A stretch of 64,000 bases of DNA from Streptomyces wedmorensis (GCF_000716445.1 NZ_JNWK01000035.1:148082-212081), one strand, 5' to 3'. Shown: positions 28,196-37,891, counted from the stretch's first letter. A program made the numbers and translations. Notes: generated from the sequence alone by a model not told the origin.

Positions 28196-29020
28196 TCAGG
28201 GGCGGAAGGCGTCAGCGTGTGCAGCGGCCCATTGGGCGAAGGTCCGCGGCGGACGGCCGACGACTTCCTCGACCGCTGAAGTCACCCTGGCCACGGTCTC
28301 GGGGACGGTCGCCCACATGCGCAGCATGAACTCGATGCCCTCCTCGGGCCAGCCCTCGACCCGCCATTGCCGACGTGCCTGATCATCGGTCAGCTCGGTG
28401 AACCGGATCTCACGGCCGGTCGCCGCCGCGACGGCGGACACCTTGTCGGCCGGCGTGAGCGCTTCGGGCCCCGACACGATGAGGCTCCTTCCCGCGTGGC
28501 CGCCCCCGGTAAGCACGGTAGCGACAACGTCGGCGACATCCGTCTCGTCGGCCGAAGCGGTCCGGCGATTCGCGTACGGCTCGCGGACCTCCCCCGTATT
28601 GCGGATGACCTCAGCCCATCCCAACACGTTGGACATGAAGTCGACCGGCCAGACGAACGTCCACTCCAGGCCGCTGTCACGCACGGCTTGCTCCAACTCC
28701 CCTTCTTCGCCGGCCGACAAGACCGTCAGCCGCCGTACACCCGCCTCGGCGGCCATCGCCATGATCTGCCGCCCTGTACGCAACGGGGCGTGGTCGTGCC
28801 CGGTGGCTCCGAGCAGGTGCACGGCGGAGACTCCGTCGAGAGCCGCTGCCAACGTCTGCGGCTTCGTGAGGTCGCCGCCCACCACTTCGACGTCGTCGGG
28901 CAGACCGGTCACCGCAGCTGGGGTACGCGTGAGCGCGCGAACCCTCTGTCCGGCGTGCCGAAGCCGCTCGACCACGTGGCTCCCCAGAGTTCCCGTCGCA
29001 CCAGTAACCAGAATTGTCAC
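28196..29020 (-). CDS. NmrA-like NAD(P)-binding reductase (atypical SDR)
   Basis: A 274-residue Rossmann protein with the glycine motif GATGTLG at residues 7-13 and the NmrA/HSCARG-type pattern (LRHAGQRVRALTRTP, VVGGDLTKPQTLAAALDGVSAVHLLGA, then ETDVADVVATVL). Such proteins act as quinone or isoflavone-like reductases or as NAD(P) sensors. It is flanked by gene-poor sequence on both sides and does not fit the polysaccharide theme. Start ATG 29020 immediately precedes the nucleotide-binding strand. Confidence 0.88.
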   Translation of the reverse strand: MTILVTGATGTLGSHVVERLRHAGQRVRALTRTPAAVTGLPDDVEVVGGDLTKPQTLAAALDGVSAVHLLGATGHDHAPLRTGRQIMAMAAEAGVRRLTVLSAGEEGELEQAVRDSGLEWTFVWPVDFMSNVLGWAEVIRNTGEVREPYANRRTASADETDVADVVATVLTGGGHAGRSLIVSGPEALTPADKVSAVAAATGREIRFTELTDDQARRQWRVEGWPEEGIEFMLRMWATVPETVARVTSAVEEVVGRPPRTFAQWAAAHADAFRP

Positions 29021-29307
29021 GTCGCTCCTTGCCTGCTGTCTGCTGAGGTGAGCACCGCACTGAGCGGTGGCCGAACCTTCGCGTTGCCTGGCCGCAGACG
29101 ACAGTAGGCGGCATCTAGGTCAGATTTTGTCCGCGATCTGATCGCCAGCCCTGCCCCTGTCCGTCCCCGCCCTCCTCGTACACCGCGGCGGGCGGTACGG
29201 GAACCACCGAGAGCACCACCGACGGCTCCGTGCAGGTCTGTTGTGACCGGGGCGCGGACTCACCCGCGAACCCGTGCGGCCGCTCCCGGCCGCTCGCGCC
29301 GGGGCGG

Positions 29308-30228
29308 CTATCCGCCGGCGAGGTCGATCGCCGAGACGGTGCCGTCGCCCCTGTTGGCGACATAGAGACGATTGCTGTGGGGCTCGACAGCCAAGCCCTC
29401 CGGCTTGGATCCGACGGGAATCGCCGCACTGACACTGCTCGACTCCGCATCGATCACCCTCACCGCGCCGTCGGACAGGCTCACGTACGCGTTCCCCTTC
29501 GCGTCGACGGCCACGGCGACCGGATGTGAGGCGACGTCGACATCGTGGACCGCGCCGGTCGTCATGTCGATGATCGACACCGTCGTGAAGCCGGAGTCGG
29601 CTACGTAGGCACGGCGTCTGGGGGCGTCGATCGAGATGCCGGTGGGTCGGTGACCCACGGGAATCGTCGCCGTGACCTCATCGGCCACGGGATCGATCAC
29701 CGACACCGTGCCGAGATCCGGTTGCGTCACGTACGCGACGTGCTTCACGGGATCGATCGCGATACCCAAGGGACCCTGGACCTCCATGGCGAAAGGCCAG
29801 ACGAGGGGAGGGTTGGCGCTCGTGTGGATCGTCGACAACCTCTGCCCTACGTGATGGGTCACGTAGGCACGGCCCGGAAGGTGATCGACGGCCACCCTCA
29901 CCGTTCCGGGCGGCGGTCCGGAGGGGCCACCCAGGTCGAGGGTCGCGACGGGGTGATTGAACCTGTCGATCACTGACACGGTGCTGCCACCGGCATTGGC
30001 CACGAAAACGCCGAACTGTGGATCGGTCGCCACGCTCACCGGCCCGAACCCGACCCCGATGGTGGTGGTCACGGTATTGGTCGTCGATTTGACCACCGAC
30101 ACCGTGCCGCTTCCGCTGTTCGTGACGAACACCTGGTCGTGGACATCCACCGCCACCCCGACCGGGCCGACCCCTACGGGAATGGTGGCCCCGACATGCA
30201 GACGTTCGGTGTTGAATGTTTCACTCAT
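29308..30228 (-). CDS. YncE-like beta-propeller repeat protein
   Basis: A 306-residue protein of about seven 40-residue propeller repeats, each close to GTVSVID plus a following TIPVGxxPxGxAVD and a FVTNxG or YVADSG strand. No signal peptide is visible from ATG 30228; in-frame starts further upstream would add a low-complexity region without an export signal. Function is unknown; such propellers serve as binding scaffolds. The base composition looks less extreme in GC than its neighbours, so acquisition is possible. The 313 bp upstream (30229-30541) contain no other gene. Confidence 0.8.
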   Translation of the reverse strand: MSETFNTERLHVGATIPVGVGPVGVAVDVHDQVFVTNSGSGTVSVVKSTTNTVTTTIGVGFGPVSVATDPQFGVFVANAGGSTVSVIDRFNHPVATLDLGGPSGPPPGTVRVAVDHLPGRAYVTHHVGQRLSTIHTSANPPLVWPFAMEVQGPLGIAIDPVKHVAYVTQPDLGTVSVIDPVADEVTATIPVGHRPTGISIDAPRRRAYVADSGFTTVSIIDMTTGAVHDVDVASHPVAVAVDAKGNAYVSLSDGAVRVIDAESSSVSAAIPVGSKPEGLAVEPHSNRLYVANRGDGTVSAIDLAGG

Positions 30229-30503
30229 GGCTCGACTTACCGCTCGACTTGTCGCGACGGTCAGCCCCGGTGGTGCCGCACTGGTGCCGTCCCCTCGCGA
30301 GGCGGAGGGGTGGTGGATCACTGAAGGCGGCGTCGGCGACTCGGAAGTCATCAGCACGGCAGCACCCACTGCAGGGAGTCGTCTCCAGCGCCCTATGACA
30401 CTCGCCCACTCCCTTCCAGTACACACCCGCTCTGCGAGCCGTGCATTCCGTATGGAACGACCGCACCTCGCCTCCACCTCGCACTGTCCTTAGTCGCACG
30501 GGA

Positions 30504-30760
30504 TCACCAGCCACCGCCCTCCCCACCCGCGGGCTCCGTCGTCACCAGCGCGATGCACTCCAGGCACACGGCGAACCTGGTGTGCCCCGTGATCGCCGTG
30601 TGCGCCGCGCACCCCATCGCGCCGGCCCCGGGCTGCGGTGTCGGCTCCGACTCCCACGCGCACCCGCCTCCATGCAGCGCGCCGTCATGGTGACCTCGGA
30701 CTCCGGCCCGGGGTGCCTGGCCATGCGGTAGACCGGAGTGACGGTCACGGCAGACCAGGC
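30504..30760 (-). pseudogene. Decayed small Cys-containing protein, DUF7848-like (copy B)
   Basis: The minus strand reads AVTVTPVYRMARHPGPE, then TARCM, and after a one-base frameshift GGCAWESEPTPQPGAG and MGCAAHTAITGHTRFAVCLECIALVTT. It is clearly related to copy A. The frameshift is at a different place from copy A, so each decayed on its own or each is interrupted by sequence error. The 180 bp between it and the GH3 gene have no supportable gene. Confidence 0.5.
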
Positions 30761-30939
30761 CGCGCAGCTCGACCACATCGTCGAATCGGCGGCGCGCCCC
30801 TTCACGTTCGTCCAGGTGGCGCCGTTCAGTTTGGGGGAGCGGCGACCGTCCCACATGCCCTTGACGCTCCTGACCTTGGCCGACCGAACCAGCTCGCGGA
30901 GGCGCTCCGATGCCGGGCCCTCGGGCTGCGGGGCGAGGG

Positions 30940-33795
30940 TCAGCCGCGGAAGTCCAGGTGGGCGAGACGTACCGACCCGTGGAGCATGACGCGAAGGTCC
31001 GTGACGTCCTGGGCGTCCAAGGGGGCGTTCAGGGTGCGGTACGCGTACGGGCCGCCCGTGTCCGGCACCTCGACGCGGACCGGGCGGCCGGAGGGGAGCG
31101 ACACCTCGACCGCGCCTTCGCCCGCGACGCCGAGGGCCACCTCGGTGACACCGCCGGCGAAGTCGCAGGAGCGGTACAGGAGGGTGCCGGGGGCGTCCGG
31201 TGAGGACGGGGTCACCGCGTCGCCCGAGGTCTTGGTGCGGTCGACGATGACGGTGGCGGACTGGTCGTCGTAGTCGGCGGCCGCGAGGCCTTCGAGGACG
31301 ACCGGGCGTGGGGCCGGGGTGGGGCCGGCCACTTCGATGCGGACCGTGCGGCGGATGTCCGTACTGGACGGGCCGGCCTGGATCTCGTACGCGCCGGGTT
31401 CGACGAGCCAGCGGCCGTGGGCCACGTCCCAGTGGCCGAGGGCGGGCAGGGGCACTTCGAAGGTGAGGGTGGTGGAGGTGCCGGGGGCGAGGTGGGTCCG
31501 GTCGTGGGCGACGAGGGCGCGGTGGGGGCGGGGGACGGAGGGGGCGACGGCGCGGGCGTAGATCTGGAGCACCTCGTCCGAGGCGACGGGGCCGGTGTTG
31601 GTGACGGTGCAGGAGACGTGGACCGTGGGTCCGTCGACGGCGGCGGTCAGTTCGTCGTAGCCGAAGGTCGTGTACGTCAGGCCGTGGCCGAAGGGGAAGA
31701 GCGGCGTCCCGTCGAAGTAGAGGTAGGTCTGGCGTCCGCCGATGACGTCGTAGTCGAGCATGTCGGGCAGGTCGTCGTCGGAGGCGTACCAGGTCTGGGG
31801 GAGTCGGCCGGCGGGGGAGACGTCGCCGGCGAGGACGCGGGCGAGGGCCGTGCCCGCCGCCTGGCCGCCGTGGGCGGTCCAGAGGAGCGCGGGAAGCGTC
31901 GCCGCCGCTTCGGGGACGGCGTACGGGTAGGCAGAGGAGAGGACGAGGACCGTCCGGGGGTTGGCGGCGTGTGCGGCCCGCCACAGGCGGTCCTGGTGGG
32001 CGGGGAGGGCGAGCGTCGTACGGTCCTCGGTCTCGCGGCCGTTGAGGTGCGGGTCGTTGCCGGCGACGACCACGACCACGTCGGCCGCGGCGGCGGCGCG
32101 GGTGACCGCGTCCTCGCCCCGCTCGACCGTCTCGACCGTGAACGTCTCGGCGGTTGTGCGATCGGCGGCAACCTTCACGCCCGCGGCGGCGACAGAGACG
32201 TAGCCCCCCGTCCCGAGGTGCACAAGGAGGTGCCCGTCCCCATGGGATTCGAGCCGGAACGTCTCCTGGACGACCCAGCCGCCGGGCTCGTCCGCCGAGG
32301 CGCGGACGAGGCCGTCCTCGGCGACCGAGAGGTAGCGGCCGTCGGGGGCGCGCAGCGTCAGCACACCGTCGCCCCAGTCGACGAGGGCGAGTTCGGAGCC
32401 CTCCGCGTCGGCGGTCAGCGGTGGCAGGTCGGTGCGGCCGGCGACGAGTGCCGGGTCGAGGGCGGCCCCGGTGTCCGGTACGAGCTCCGCGTCCCCGGCG
32501 TCGGGGACCCGCAGCCGGGTGCCGGACGCGGTACGGAGACGGATGCGGTCCACGCCCTCGGCGAAGGTGACGCGGTAGGCGCCGAAGCGCTCCCGGAGAC
32601 CGTCGAGCGGGGACGAGCGGTGGAGCAGCGCGCCGCTGTACCAGTCCAGTTTGCAGGCGTCGCCGAGGAGGCCGACCACCGCGATCCGGCCTCCGTCGTC
32701 GGCGAGCGGGAGCAGCGGTCCGGTGCCGGGCGCCGGTTGGTTCCTGAGCAGGACGATCGCCGCCTCCGCGGCTTCGCGGGCCAGCCCGCGGTGCTCGGGG
32801 GTGTCGAAGCGGTCCTCGTCGGCGTACGGGCCGGAGTCAGGGTCGAACTCGCCGAGCAGGCACCGCATGGTCAACTGCCGCCGTACCGCCCGGTCCACGT
32901 CCTCGTGGTCGATCAGTCCGCGCTCCAGGGCCCCGCGCAGCCGGCCCAGGATGATCGAGGCGTCCGTGCCGTGGTCGGTGAAGGAGTCGACGCCGGCGCG
33001 CAGTGCCGCCGCCACGGCCTCCTCGTGGGTGGCGAAGTAGGCCTGGGAGTCGGCCAGGTTGGACGGCGCGCCCGCGTCGGAGCAGACGAGCAGCTCCTGG
33101 TCCGTCCAGTCGCGCAACTCCGTCTCCAGGTACGGGGAGAGGTGGTTCGGGCGGCCGTTGACCAGGTTGTACGCGGGCATCACCCCGGCGACAGCGCCGG
33201 CCTCGACGGCGCCCCGGAAGGCCCGCAGGTCGTACTCGTGCAGCACGCGTGGCCGGACGGAGGCCGACGAGGTGTCGCGCGCGGCCTCGTTGTTGTGCGC
33301 GAGCCAGTGCTTGAGGACGGGCGCGGTGCGCCAGTACAGGGGGTGGTCGCCGCGCAGCCCGCGGGTGAAGGCGGTGGCGATCACGGACGTGAGGTGGGGG
33401 TCTTCCGAGTAGCCCTCCTCGCCGCGTCCCCACAGCGGGTTGCGGAGCAGGTTCACCGTCGGGGCCCACACGTTGAGGCCGACCCGGTCGTCCTTGGCGC
33501 GCATCGCGCGCGCTTCGCGGGACACCGCCTCGCCTACCCGGCGCACGAGGTCGGGGTGCCAGGTCGCGCCGAGTCCGACGGCCTGCGGGAAGACGGTGGC
33601 CGGGCCCATCCAGGCGACGCCGTGCAGGGCCTCCTGGCCGGTGCGGAAGGTGGCGAGGCCGAGGCGCTCGACGCCGGGCGTGAACTGGTGGAGGAGGGCG
33701 AGGCGTTCGTCGGGGGTGAGGCGGTGGAGGAGGTCGTCGACGCGCCGGGCGACGGGGAGGTCGGGGTCACGGAAGGGCGGCCGGTCTGCGGTCAC
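30940..33795 (-). CDS. GH3 beta-glycosidase with inserted fascin-like domain and C-terminal CBM6-like domain
   Basis: Exo-acting beta-glucosidase or beta-xylosidase of 951 residues without a signal peptide. The barrel carries the nucleophile Asp240 in LLVCSDAGAP and KHWLAHNNEA earlier. Between the barrel and the second catalytic domain sits an insertion at about 420-557 with fascin-like wording (DGRYLSVAEDGLV, GGYVSVAAAGVKV). The alpha/beta domain (VVVVAGNDPHLNGRETEDR) is followed by a fibronectin-like domain near 740 and a CBM6-like module from about 830 to the end. GTG 33795 has AGGGA at suitable distance; the long upstream open frame is the antisense of the next locus. It diverges from the LplABC importer with two perfect operators between. 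Confidence 0.92.
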   Translation of the reverse strand: MTADRPPFRDPDLPVARRVDDLLHRLTPDERLALLHQFTPGVERLGLATFRTGQEALHGVAWMGPATVFPQAVGLGATWHPDLVRRVGEAVSREARAMRAKDDRVGLNVWAPTVNLLRNPLWGRGEEGYSEDPHLTSVIATAFTRGLRGDHPLYWRTAPVLKHWLAHNNEAARDTSSASVRPRVLHEYDLRAFRGAVEAGAVAGVMPAYNLVNGRPNHLSPYLETELRDWTDQELLVCSDAGAPSNLADSQAYFATHEEAVAAALRAGVDSFTDHGTDASIILGRLRGALERGLIDHEDVDRAVRRQLTMRCLLGEFDPDSGPYADEDRFDTPEHRGLAREAAEAAIVLLRNQPAPGTGPLLPLADDGGRIAVVGLLGDACKLDWYSGALLHRSSPLDGLRERFGAYRVTFAEGVDRIRLRTASGTRLRVPDAGDAELVPDTGAALDPALVAGRTDLPPLTADAEGSELALVDWGDGVLTLRAPDGRYLSVAEDGLVRASADEPGGWVVQETFRLESHGDGHLLVHLGTGGYVSVAAAGVKVAADRTTAETFTVETVERGEDAVTRAAAAADVVVVVAGNDPHLNGRETEDRTTLALPAHQDRLWRAAHAANPRTVLVLSSAYPYAVPEAAATLPALLWTAHGGQAAGTALARVLAGDVSPAGRLPQTWYASDDDLPDMLDYDVIGGRQTYLYFDGTPLFPFGHGLTYTTFGYDELTAAVDGPTVHVSCTVTNTGPVASDEVLQIYARAVAPSVPRPHRALVAHDRTHLAPGTSTTLTFEVPLPALGHWDVAHGRWLVEPGAYEIQAGPSSTDIRRTVRIEVAGPTPAPRPVVLEGLAAADYDDQSATVIVDRTKTSGDAVTPSSPDAPGTLLYRSCDFAGGVTEVALGVAGEGAVEVSLPSGRPVRVEVPDTGGPYAYRTLNAPLDAQDVTDLRVMLHGSVRLAHLDFRG

Positions 33796-33830
33796 GTGCG
33801 GATCCCTAGGCAGAGGAGGGAGGAAGGTTT

Positions 33831-33844
33831 TCGAAGCGCTTCGA
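33831..33844. promoter_or_regulatory. LacI-type operator, GH3 proximal
   Basis: TCGAAGCGCTTCGA is a perfect 14-bp palindrome 36 bp upstream of the GH3 start. An identical copy lies 170 bp away at 34001, toward the divergent importer genes, an arrangement suited to repression of both directions. Confidence 0.75.
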
Positions 33845-34000
33845 TGCTGCGTGGGCGGGCAGTGGGTGTCAAGGCGTGCATGCGGCCCACTTCCCTTATG
33901 CGCAGGGGGTCTTGGCGGGCTGTCGAAGCGGCCCGAAGGCCGAGAATCTCGGGAACGGCTCTTGCCGCGCCTGTGACGGTCACTTAACCTCGCAGCAATG

Positions 34001-34014
34001 TCGAAGCGCTTCGA
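34001..34014. promoter_or_regulatory. LacI-type operator, importer proximal
   Basis: Second TCGAAGCGCTTCGA; here flanking G and C extend the palindrome to 16 bp, identical to the site upstream of the second LacI gene at 43319. It is 118 bp before the binding-protein start. Confidence 0.75.
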
Positions 34015-34131
34015 CTCGACGGTCGACGGCGCCCGGGGCTTCGCCCCGCCGGATCCATCTCCACCACCGCAGCCGGCCGGCGACCCCTCGGTCGCCGTAT
34101 GCCCTGGCGCGTGCCATGAAGGGTTGACGCA

Positions 34132-35829
34132 ATGACGCCGAACGCCGTCTCCACGGGCTCCCGGAGATCCGCCCCGAGCCGGAGGAGCTTCCTCACGGCC
34201 ACCGCCGTCGCAGCCGCGGTGGCCGGCGGCGTACCGCTGCTCTCGGCCTGCGGCGGCGGCGAGGACACCGGGAAGAAGGACGGCACCACCACCGGCAAGG
34301 ACGCCGCGAAGATCCTTCCCACGTTCGTCGCGGGCACCGTCGTCACCCCCGACATCACCCCGAGGAACGGCTCGGCCGCCGGCTTCACCCGCGCCATCCC
34401 GAGCGCGGAACTCAAGGCGTCGGTGCCGGTCAGGAAGGGCAAGGGCACCGCCCTCACCGTCATGGCGCCGCTCTGGGGCACTCCGCCGGCCCCCGGCAAC
34501 CCGTACTACAAGGCCATGAACGAGGCCATCGGCACGGACGTCACCTGGCAGAACCAGGACGGCAACGTCTACGACCAGAAGCTGGGCGCCGTCCTCGCCT
34601 CCAGCGAGATCCCCGACGTCGTCGTCATCCCCGGCTGGAACCTCGGCGGCAAGATCCCGACCGCCATCAACGCCAAGTTCGAGGACCTCGGCCCGTACCT
34701 CTCCGGCGACAAGGTCAAGGCGTACCCCAACCTCGCGGCGATCCCCACCGACGCCTGGCAGCGCTCCATCTTCGGCGGCAAGCTCCGCGGCCTGCCCATG
34801 CCGGCCTCCTACGTCACCAACATCGCGCCCTTCTACCGCAAGGACCTCTTCGACGCGAAGGGCTGGCGACTCCCCGAGAGCGCCGACGAGTTCCTCGCCC
34901 TCGCCAAGGAGATCACCAGCGCCAAGGCGAAGGTGTGGGCCTGCGGCGACATGACCTGGACCGCGTACAACATGTTCGGCGTGCTCCCCGGCAGCGACAA
35001 GGCGCTGGGCTGGCACCTCGTCGACGGCAAGTTGGTCAACCGCATCGAGACGCCGGAGTACCTCGAAGCCCTGGAGTGGACCCGCAAGCTCTTCGACTCC
35101 GGCGTCGTCCACCCCGACGAGAAGGCCCAGAACCAGGGGGACACGGGCAACCGCTTCACCGCCGGCCAGGTCCTGATCTACAACAACGACCTCTCCCACT
35201 GGTACGCCAAGACCTCCGAACAGGCCGCCCAGAACCCGACGTTCGCCATGGCCGCGATGGACATCCCCGGCCACGCCGGCGGCACCCCGAAGCTGTGGGC
35301 CACCAACCCCGCCAACATCTGGGCCTTCGTGCGGAAGGGCAGCTCCAAGGCGGTCGTCGAGGACGTCCTCGCCATCGCCGACTTCACGGCCGCCCCCTAC
35401 GGCACCAAGGAACGCATGCTCACCGACTACGGGGTCGAGGGCGTCCACCACACCGTCAAGGACGGCCTGCCCGTCAAGAACGACGCCGGCAACCTGGAGG
35501 TCAACAGCTCCTGGATGTTCGTCGCCAGCCCCGCCCCCTACGTCGCCCACCCCGACACCCCCGAGGTCACGAAGGCCATGGTCGAGTGGCAGCAGCGGAT
35601 GGGCGCCGTCACGAGCAAGTCGTCCTTCTACGGCATGACCGTCACCGAGCCGTCCCGGTGGACCGGCCTCATGAACGACTTCGAGCAGCTGGAGAAGGAC
35701 ATCGTCCGCGGCCGCAAGAAGGTCTCCGACATGCAGCAGGCCGTCTCCGAGTGGAAGGGCAAGGGCGGCGACCAGCTGCGCGACTGGTACCGGAAGCTCC
35801 TGGACACCACCGGCTCCGCGGCGAGCTGA
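34132..35829 (+). CDS. LplA/YtcQ-type substrate-binding lipoprotein
   Basis: A 565-residue extracellular binding protein, longer than typical CUT1 lipoproteins and matching the LplA class that handles complex oligosaccharides. The leader carries RR (SRRSFLTATAVAAAVAGG) and ends in the lipobox LLSACGGG (Cys about residue 38). AAGGG 8 nt upstream supports ATG 34132. Two permease genes follow with 2- and overlapping-nt spacing. By context the cargo is an oligosaccharide processed by GH3, GH42 and GH95. Confidence 0.92.
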   Translation: MTPNAVSTGSRRSAPSRRSFLTATAVAAAVAGGVPLLSACGGGEDTGKKDGTTTGKDAAKILPTFVAGTVVTPDITPRNGSAAGFTRAIPSAELKASVPVRKGKGTALTVMAPLWGTPPAPGNPYYKAMNEAIGTDVTWQNQDGNVYDQKLGAVLASSEIPDVVVIPGWNLGGKIPTAINAKFEDLGPYLSGDKVKAYPNLAAIPTDAWQRSIFGGKLRGLPMPASYVTNIAPFYRKDLFDAKGWRLPESADEFLALAKEITSAKAKVWACGDMTWTAYNMFGVLPGSDKALGWHLVDGKLVNRIETPEYLEALEWTRKLFDSGVVHPDEKAQNQGDTGNRFTAGQVLIYNNDLSHWYAKTSEQAAQNPTFAMAAMDIPGHAGGTPKLWATNPANIWAFVRKGSSKAVVEDVLAIADFTAAPYGTKERMLTDYGVEGVHHTVKDGLPVKNDAGNLEVNSSWMFVASPAPYVAHPDTPEVTKAMVEWQQRMGAVTSKSSFYGMTVTEPSRWTGLMNDFEQLEKDIVRGRKKVSDMQQAVSEWKGKGGDQLRDWYRKLLDTTGSAAS

Positions 35830-35831
35830 CC

Positions 35832-36896
35832 GTGACCACGCTCGACACCGAGACGGCGGACCCGGCCGCGGAGCCCGGCGCGCACCGCGGCGGGCTCCGC
35901 CGCCGTGCCCGCCGCCCGGGACCCGACGGCGCCCGGGGCCGCGACCGCCGCCCGGACCACCGGACCGGGAGGATCCCCCTCGGCCGGCGCTTCCGGCGCG
36001 ACCGCACGCTCCTCCTCATGACCGTGCCGGCGCTCCTGCTCGTCCTGGTCTTCAACTACATCCCGATCCTCGGGAACGTGGTCGCCTTCCAGGACTACGA
36101 CCCGTACGTGTCCACCAACGGCGTCACCGCCATGCTCGAGAGCCCCTGGGTCGGCCTCGCCCAGTTCGAACGCGTCCTCTCCGACCCCGGGTTCCGGCAC
36201 GCCGTCGAGAACACCTTCGTCCTCTTCCTCCTCCAGCTCCTCCTCTTCTTCCCGATCCCCATCGCCCTCGCCCTGCTCGTCAACAGCGTGCTGCGGCCCC
36301 GGGTCAGGGCCGTCGTCCAGGCCGTCCTGTACCTGCCGCACTTCTTCTCGTGGGTGCTCGTCGTCACCGTCTTCCAGCAGATCCTCGGCGGCGCGGGCAT
36401 CATCGCCCAGACCCTCAGGGAACACGGCCACGAGGGCTTCGACCTCATGACCGACCCGGAGGTCTTCAAGTTCCTCGTCACCGCCGAGGGCATCTGGAAG
36501 GACGCCGGCTGGGGCGTCATCGTCTTCCTCGCCGCGCTCGCCGCCGTCGACCAGGACCTGTACGAGGCCGCCGCCATGGACGGCGCCGGCCGGTGGCGCC
36601 GCATGTGGCACGTCACCCTGCCCGCGCTGCGGCCGGTCATCGCGCTGCTCCTCGTGCTGCGCGTCGGCGACGCGCTGACCGTCGGCTTCGAACAGCTGCT
36701 GCTCCAGCGCGACGCCGTCGGCCCCGGGGCGGCCGAAGTCCTCGACACCTTCGTGTGGTGGACCGGTCTGCGCAGCCAGGACTTCAGCTACGCGGCCGCA
36801 GCCGGACTCATCAAGGGAGTCGTCGGCCTCGTGCTGGTGCTCTCGGCGAACAAGGCCGCCCACCTGATGGGCGAGCAGGGGGTGTACCGCAAGTGA
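35832..36896 (+). CDS. LplB-type ABC transporter permease
   Basis: A 354-residue membrane subunit: an Arg/Asp/Gly-rich cytoplasmic lead of about 55 residues, then six helices (RTLLLMTVPALLLVLVF onward) and the EAA loop YEAAAMDGAGRWRRMWHVTLP. GTG 35832 lies 2 nt after the binding-protein stop. The sequence LVFNYIPILGNVVAFQDYDP is typical of LplB/YteP permeases. Confidence 0.93.
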   Translation: MTTLDTETADPAAEPGAHRGGLRRRARRPGPDGARGRDRRPDHRTGRIPLGRRFRRDRTLLLMTVPALLLVLVFNYIPILGNVVAFQDYDPYVSTNGVTAMLESPWVGLAQFERVLSDPGFRHAVENTFVLFLLQLLLFFPIPIALALLVNSVLRPRVRAVVQAVLYLPHFFSWVLVVTVFQQILGGAGIIAQTLREHGHEGFDLMTDPEVFKFLVTAEGIWKDAGWGVIVFLAALAAVDQDLYEAAAMDGAGRWRRMWHVTLPALRPVIALLLVLRVGDALTVGFEQLLLQRDAVGPGAAEVLDTFVWWTGLRSQDFSYAAAAGLIKGVVGLVLVLSANKAAHLMGEQGVYRK

Positions 36897-37861
36897 CACA
36901 GCGCACCACGGCCCGGCCCGAGGGCCGGCGGCCGGGACCAGGGCGGCCACGGCGGGCCGCCGGCCGGTGGTCGGCACCCGCCCGCCCCGTCTGGGAGGAG
37001 CCGCCCGGCCGGGCCGGACTCGCCGCCAAGGGCACCCTGCTCGTCCTGGCCTGCCTCGCCGTCCTGTTCCCGCTCTGGATCGTCGTCGTCACGAGCCTCT
37101 CGTCGAAGAAGACGATCACGGAGACCGGCGGCCTGGTGATCGTCCCCCGGGACCTCACCTTCGTCGCCTACCAGGAGCTGCTCGGCGGCGGCCAGGTCAC
37201 CCGGGCCGCGATCGTCAGCGTCCTGGTGACCGTCACCGGCACCCTCTTCTCGATGACGGTGTCCGTCCTCTGCGCGTACGGCCTCTCCCGGACCGGCTCG
37301 CTCGGCCACCGCTTCATCCTGCTCGCCCTGATGGCCACCATGTTCTTCGGCGCCGGCCTCATCCCCACGTACCTCCTCGTGCAGACCCTCGGCCTCACCG
37401 ACACGTACCTCGCGCTGATCCTGCCGAGCGCGGTGAGCGTCTTCAACATCCTCGTGCTGCGCGGCTTCTTCATGGGCATCTCGCCCGAACTCGTCGACAG
37501 CGCGCGCATCGACGGTGCCGGCGACCTGCGCATCCTCTGGCGGATCGTGATGCCGCTGTCCAGGGCGGTGATCGCGGTCATCACCCTCTTCTACGCGGTG
37601 GGCTACTGGAGCGCCTGGTTCAACGCCTCCATCTACCTCGGCGACCAGAACATGATGCCGCTGCAGAACGTGCTCATCCAGCTCGTGCAGAAGCAGGAGA
37701 TCCCGGTCGGCCTCGGCCAGGCGGTGAAGGCCGGGAACCTCTCCGGCCTCGCCGTCCAGATGGCCGTCATGGTCCTCGCGCTGCTGCCCGTCGCCGTCCT
37801 CTCGCCCTTCGTCCAGAAGCACTTCAGGAAGGGCATGCTCACCGGCGCCGTCAAGGGCTGA
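36893..37861 (+). CDS. LplC-type ABC transporter permease
   Basis: A 322-residue partner permease with six helices and the EAA loop VDSARIDGAGDLRILWRIVMPLS. GTG 36893 overlaps the LplB stop in a GTGA junction. It ends in the usual TGAVKG, and the codons for AVKG plus the stop are repeated just downstream. As with the other two importers here, no ATPase gene is present. Confidence 0.93.
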   Translation: MTQRTTARPEGRRPGPGRPRRAAGRWSAPARPVWEEPPGRAGLAAKGTLLVLACLAVLFPLWIVVVTSLSSKKTITETGGLVIVPRDLTFVAYQELLGGGQVTRAAIVSVLVTVTGTLFSMTVSVLCAYGLSRTGSLGHRFILLALMATMFFGAGLIPTYLLVQTLGLTDTYLALILPSAVSVFNILVLRGFFMGISPELVDSARIDGAGDLRILWRIVMPLSRAVIAVITLFYAVGYWSAWFNASIYLGDQNMMPLQNVLIQLVQKQEIPVGLGQAVKAGNLSGLAVQMAVMVLALLPVAVLSPFVQKHFRKGMLTGAVKG

Positions 37862-37891
37862 GCGCCGTCAAGGCCTGAGCGCCCTCAACGG
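37847..37891. repeat. Tandem duplication of the LplC 3' end including the stop codon
   Basis: The unit gcgccgtcaagggctga at the gene's end is followed by gcgccgtcaaggcctga and by a third, decayed gcgccctcaacgg. The second unit therefore repeats the last codons and a stop. Confidence 0.75.

Noticed and set aside
33796..35550. Upstream extension of the GH3 frame on the minus strand, Val/Gly/Asp-rich
   Set aside because: It is antisense to the Lpl-type binding-protein gene and has no domain pattern; the GTG at 33795 has a ribosome site.
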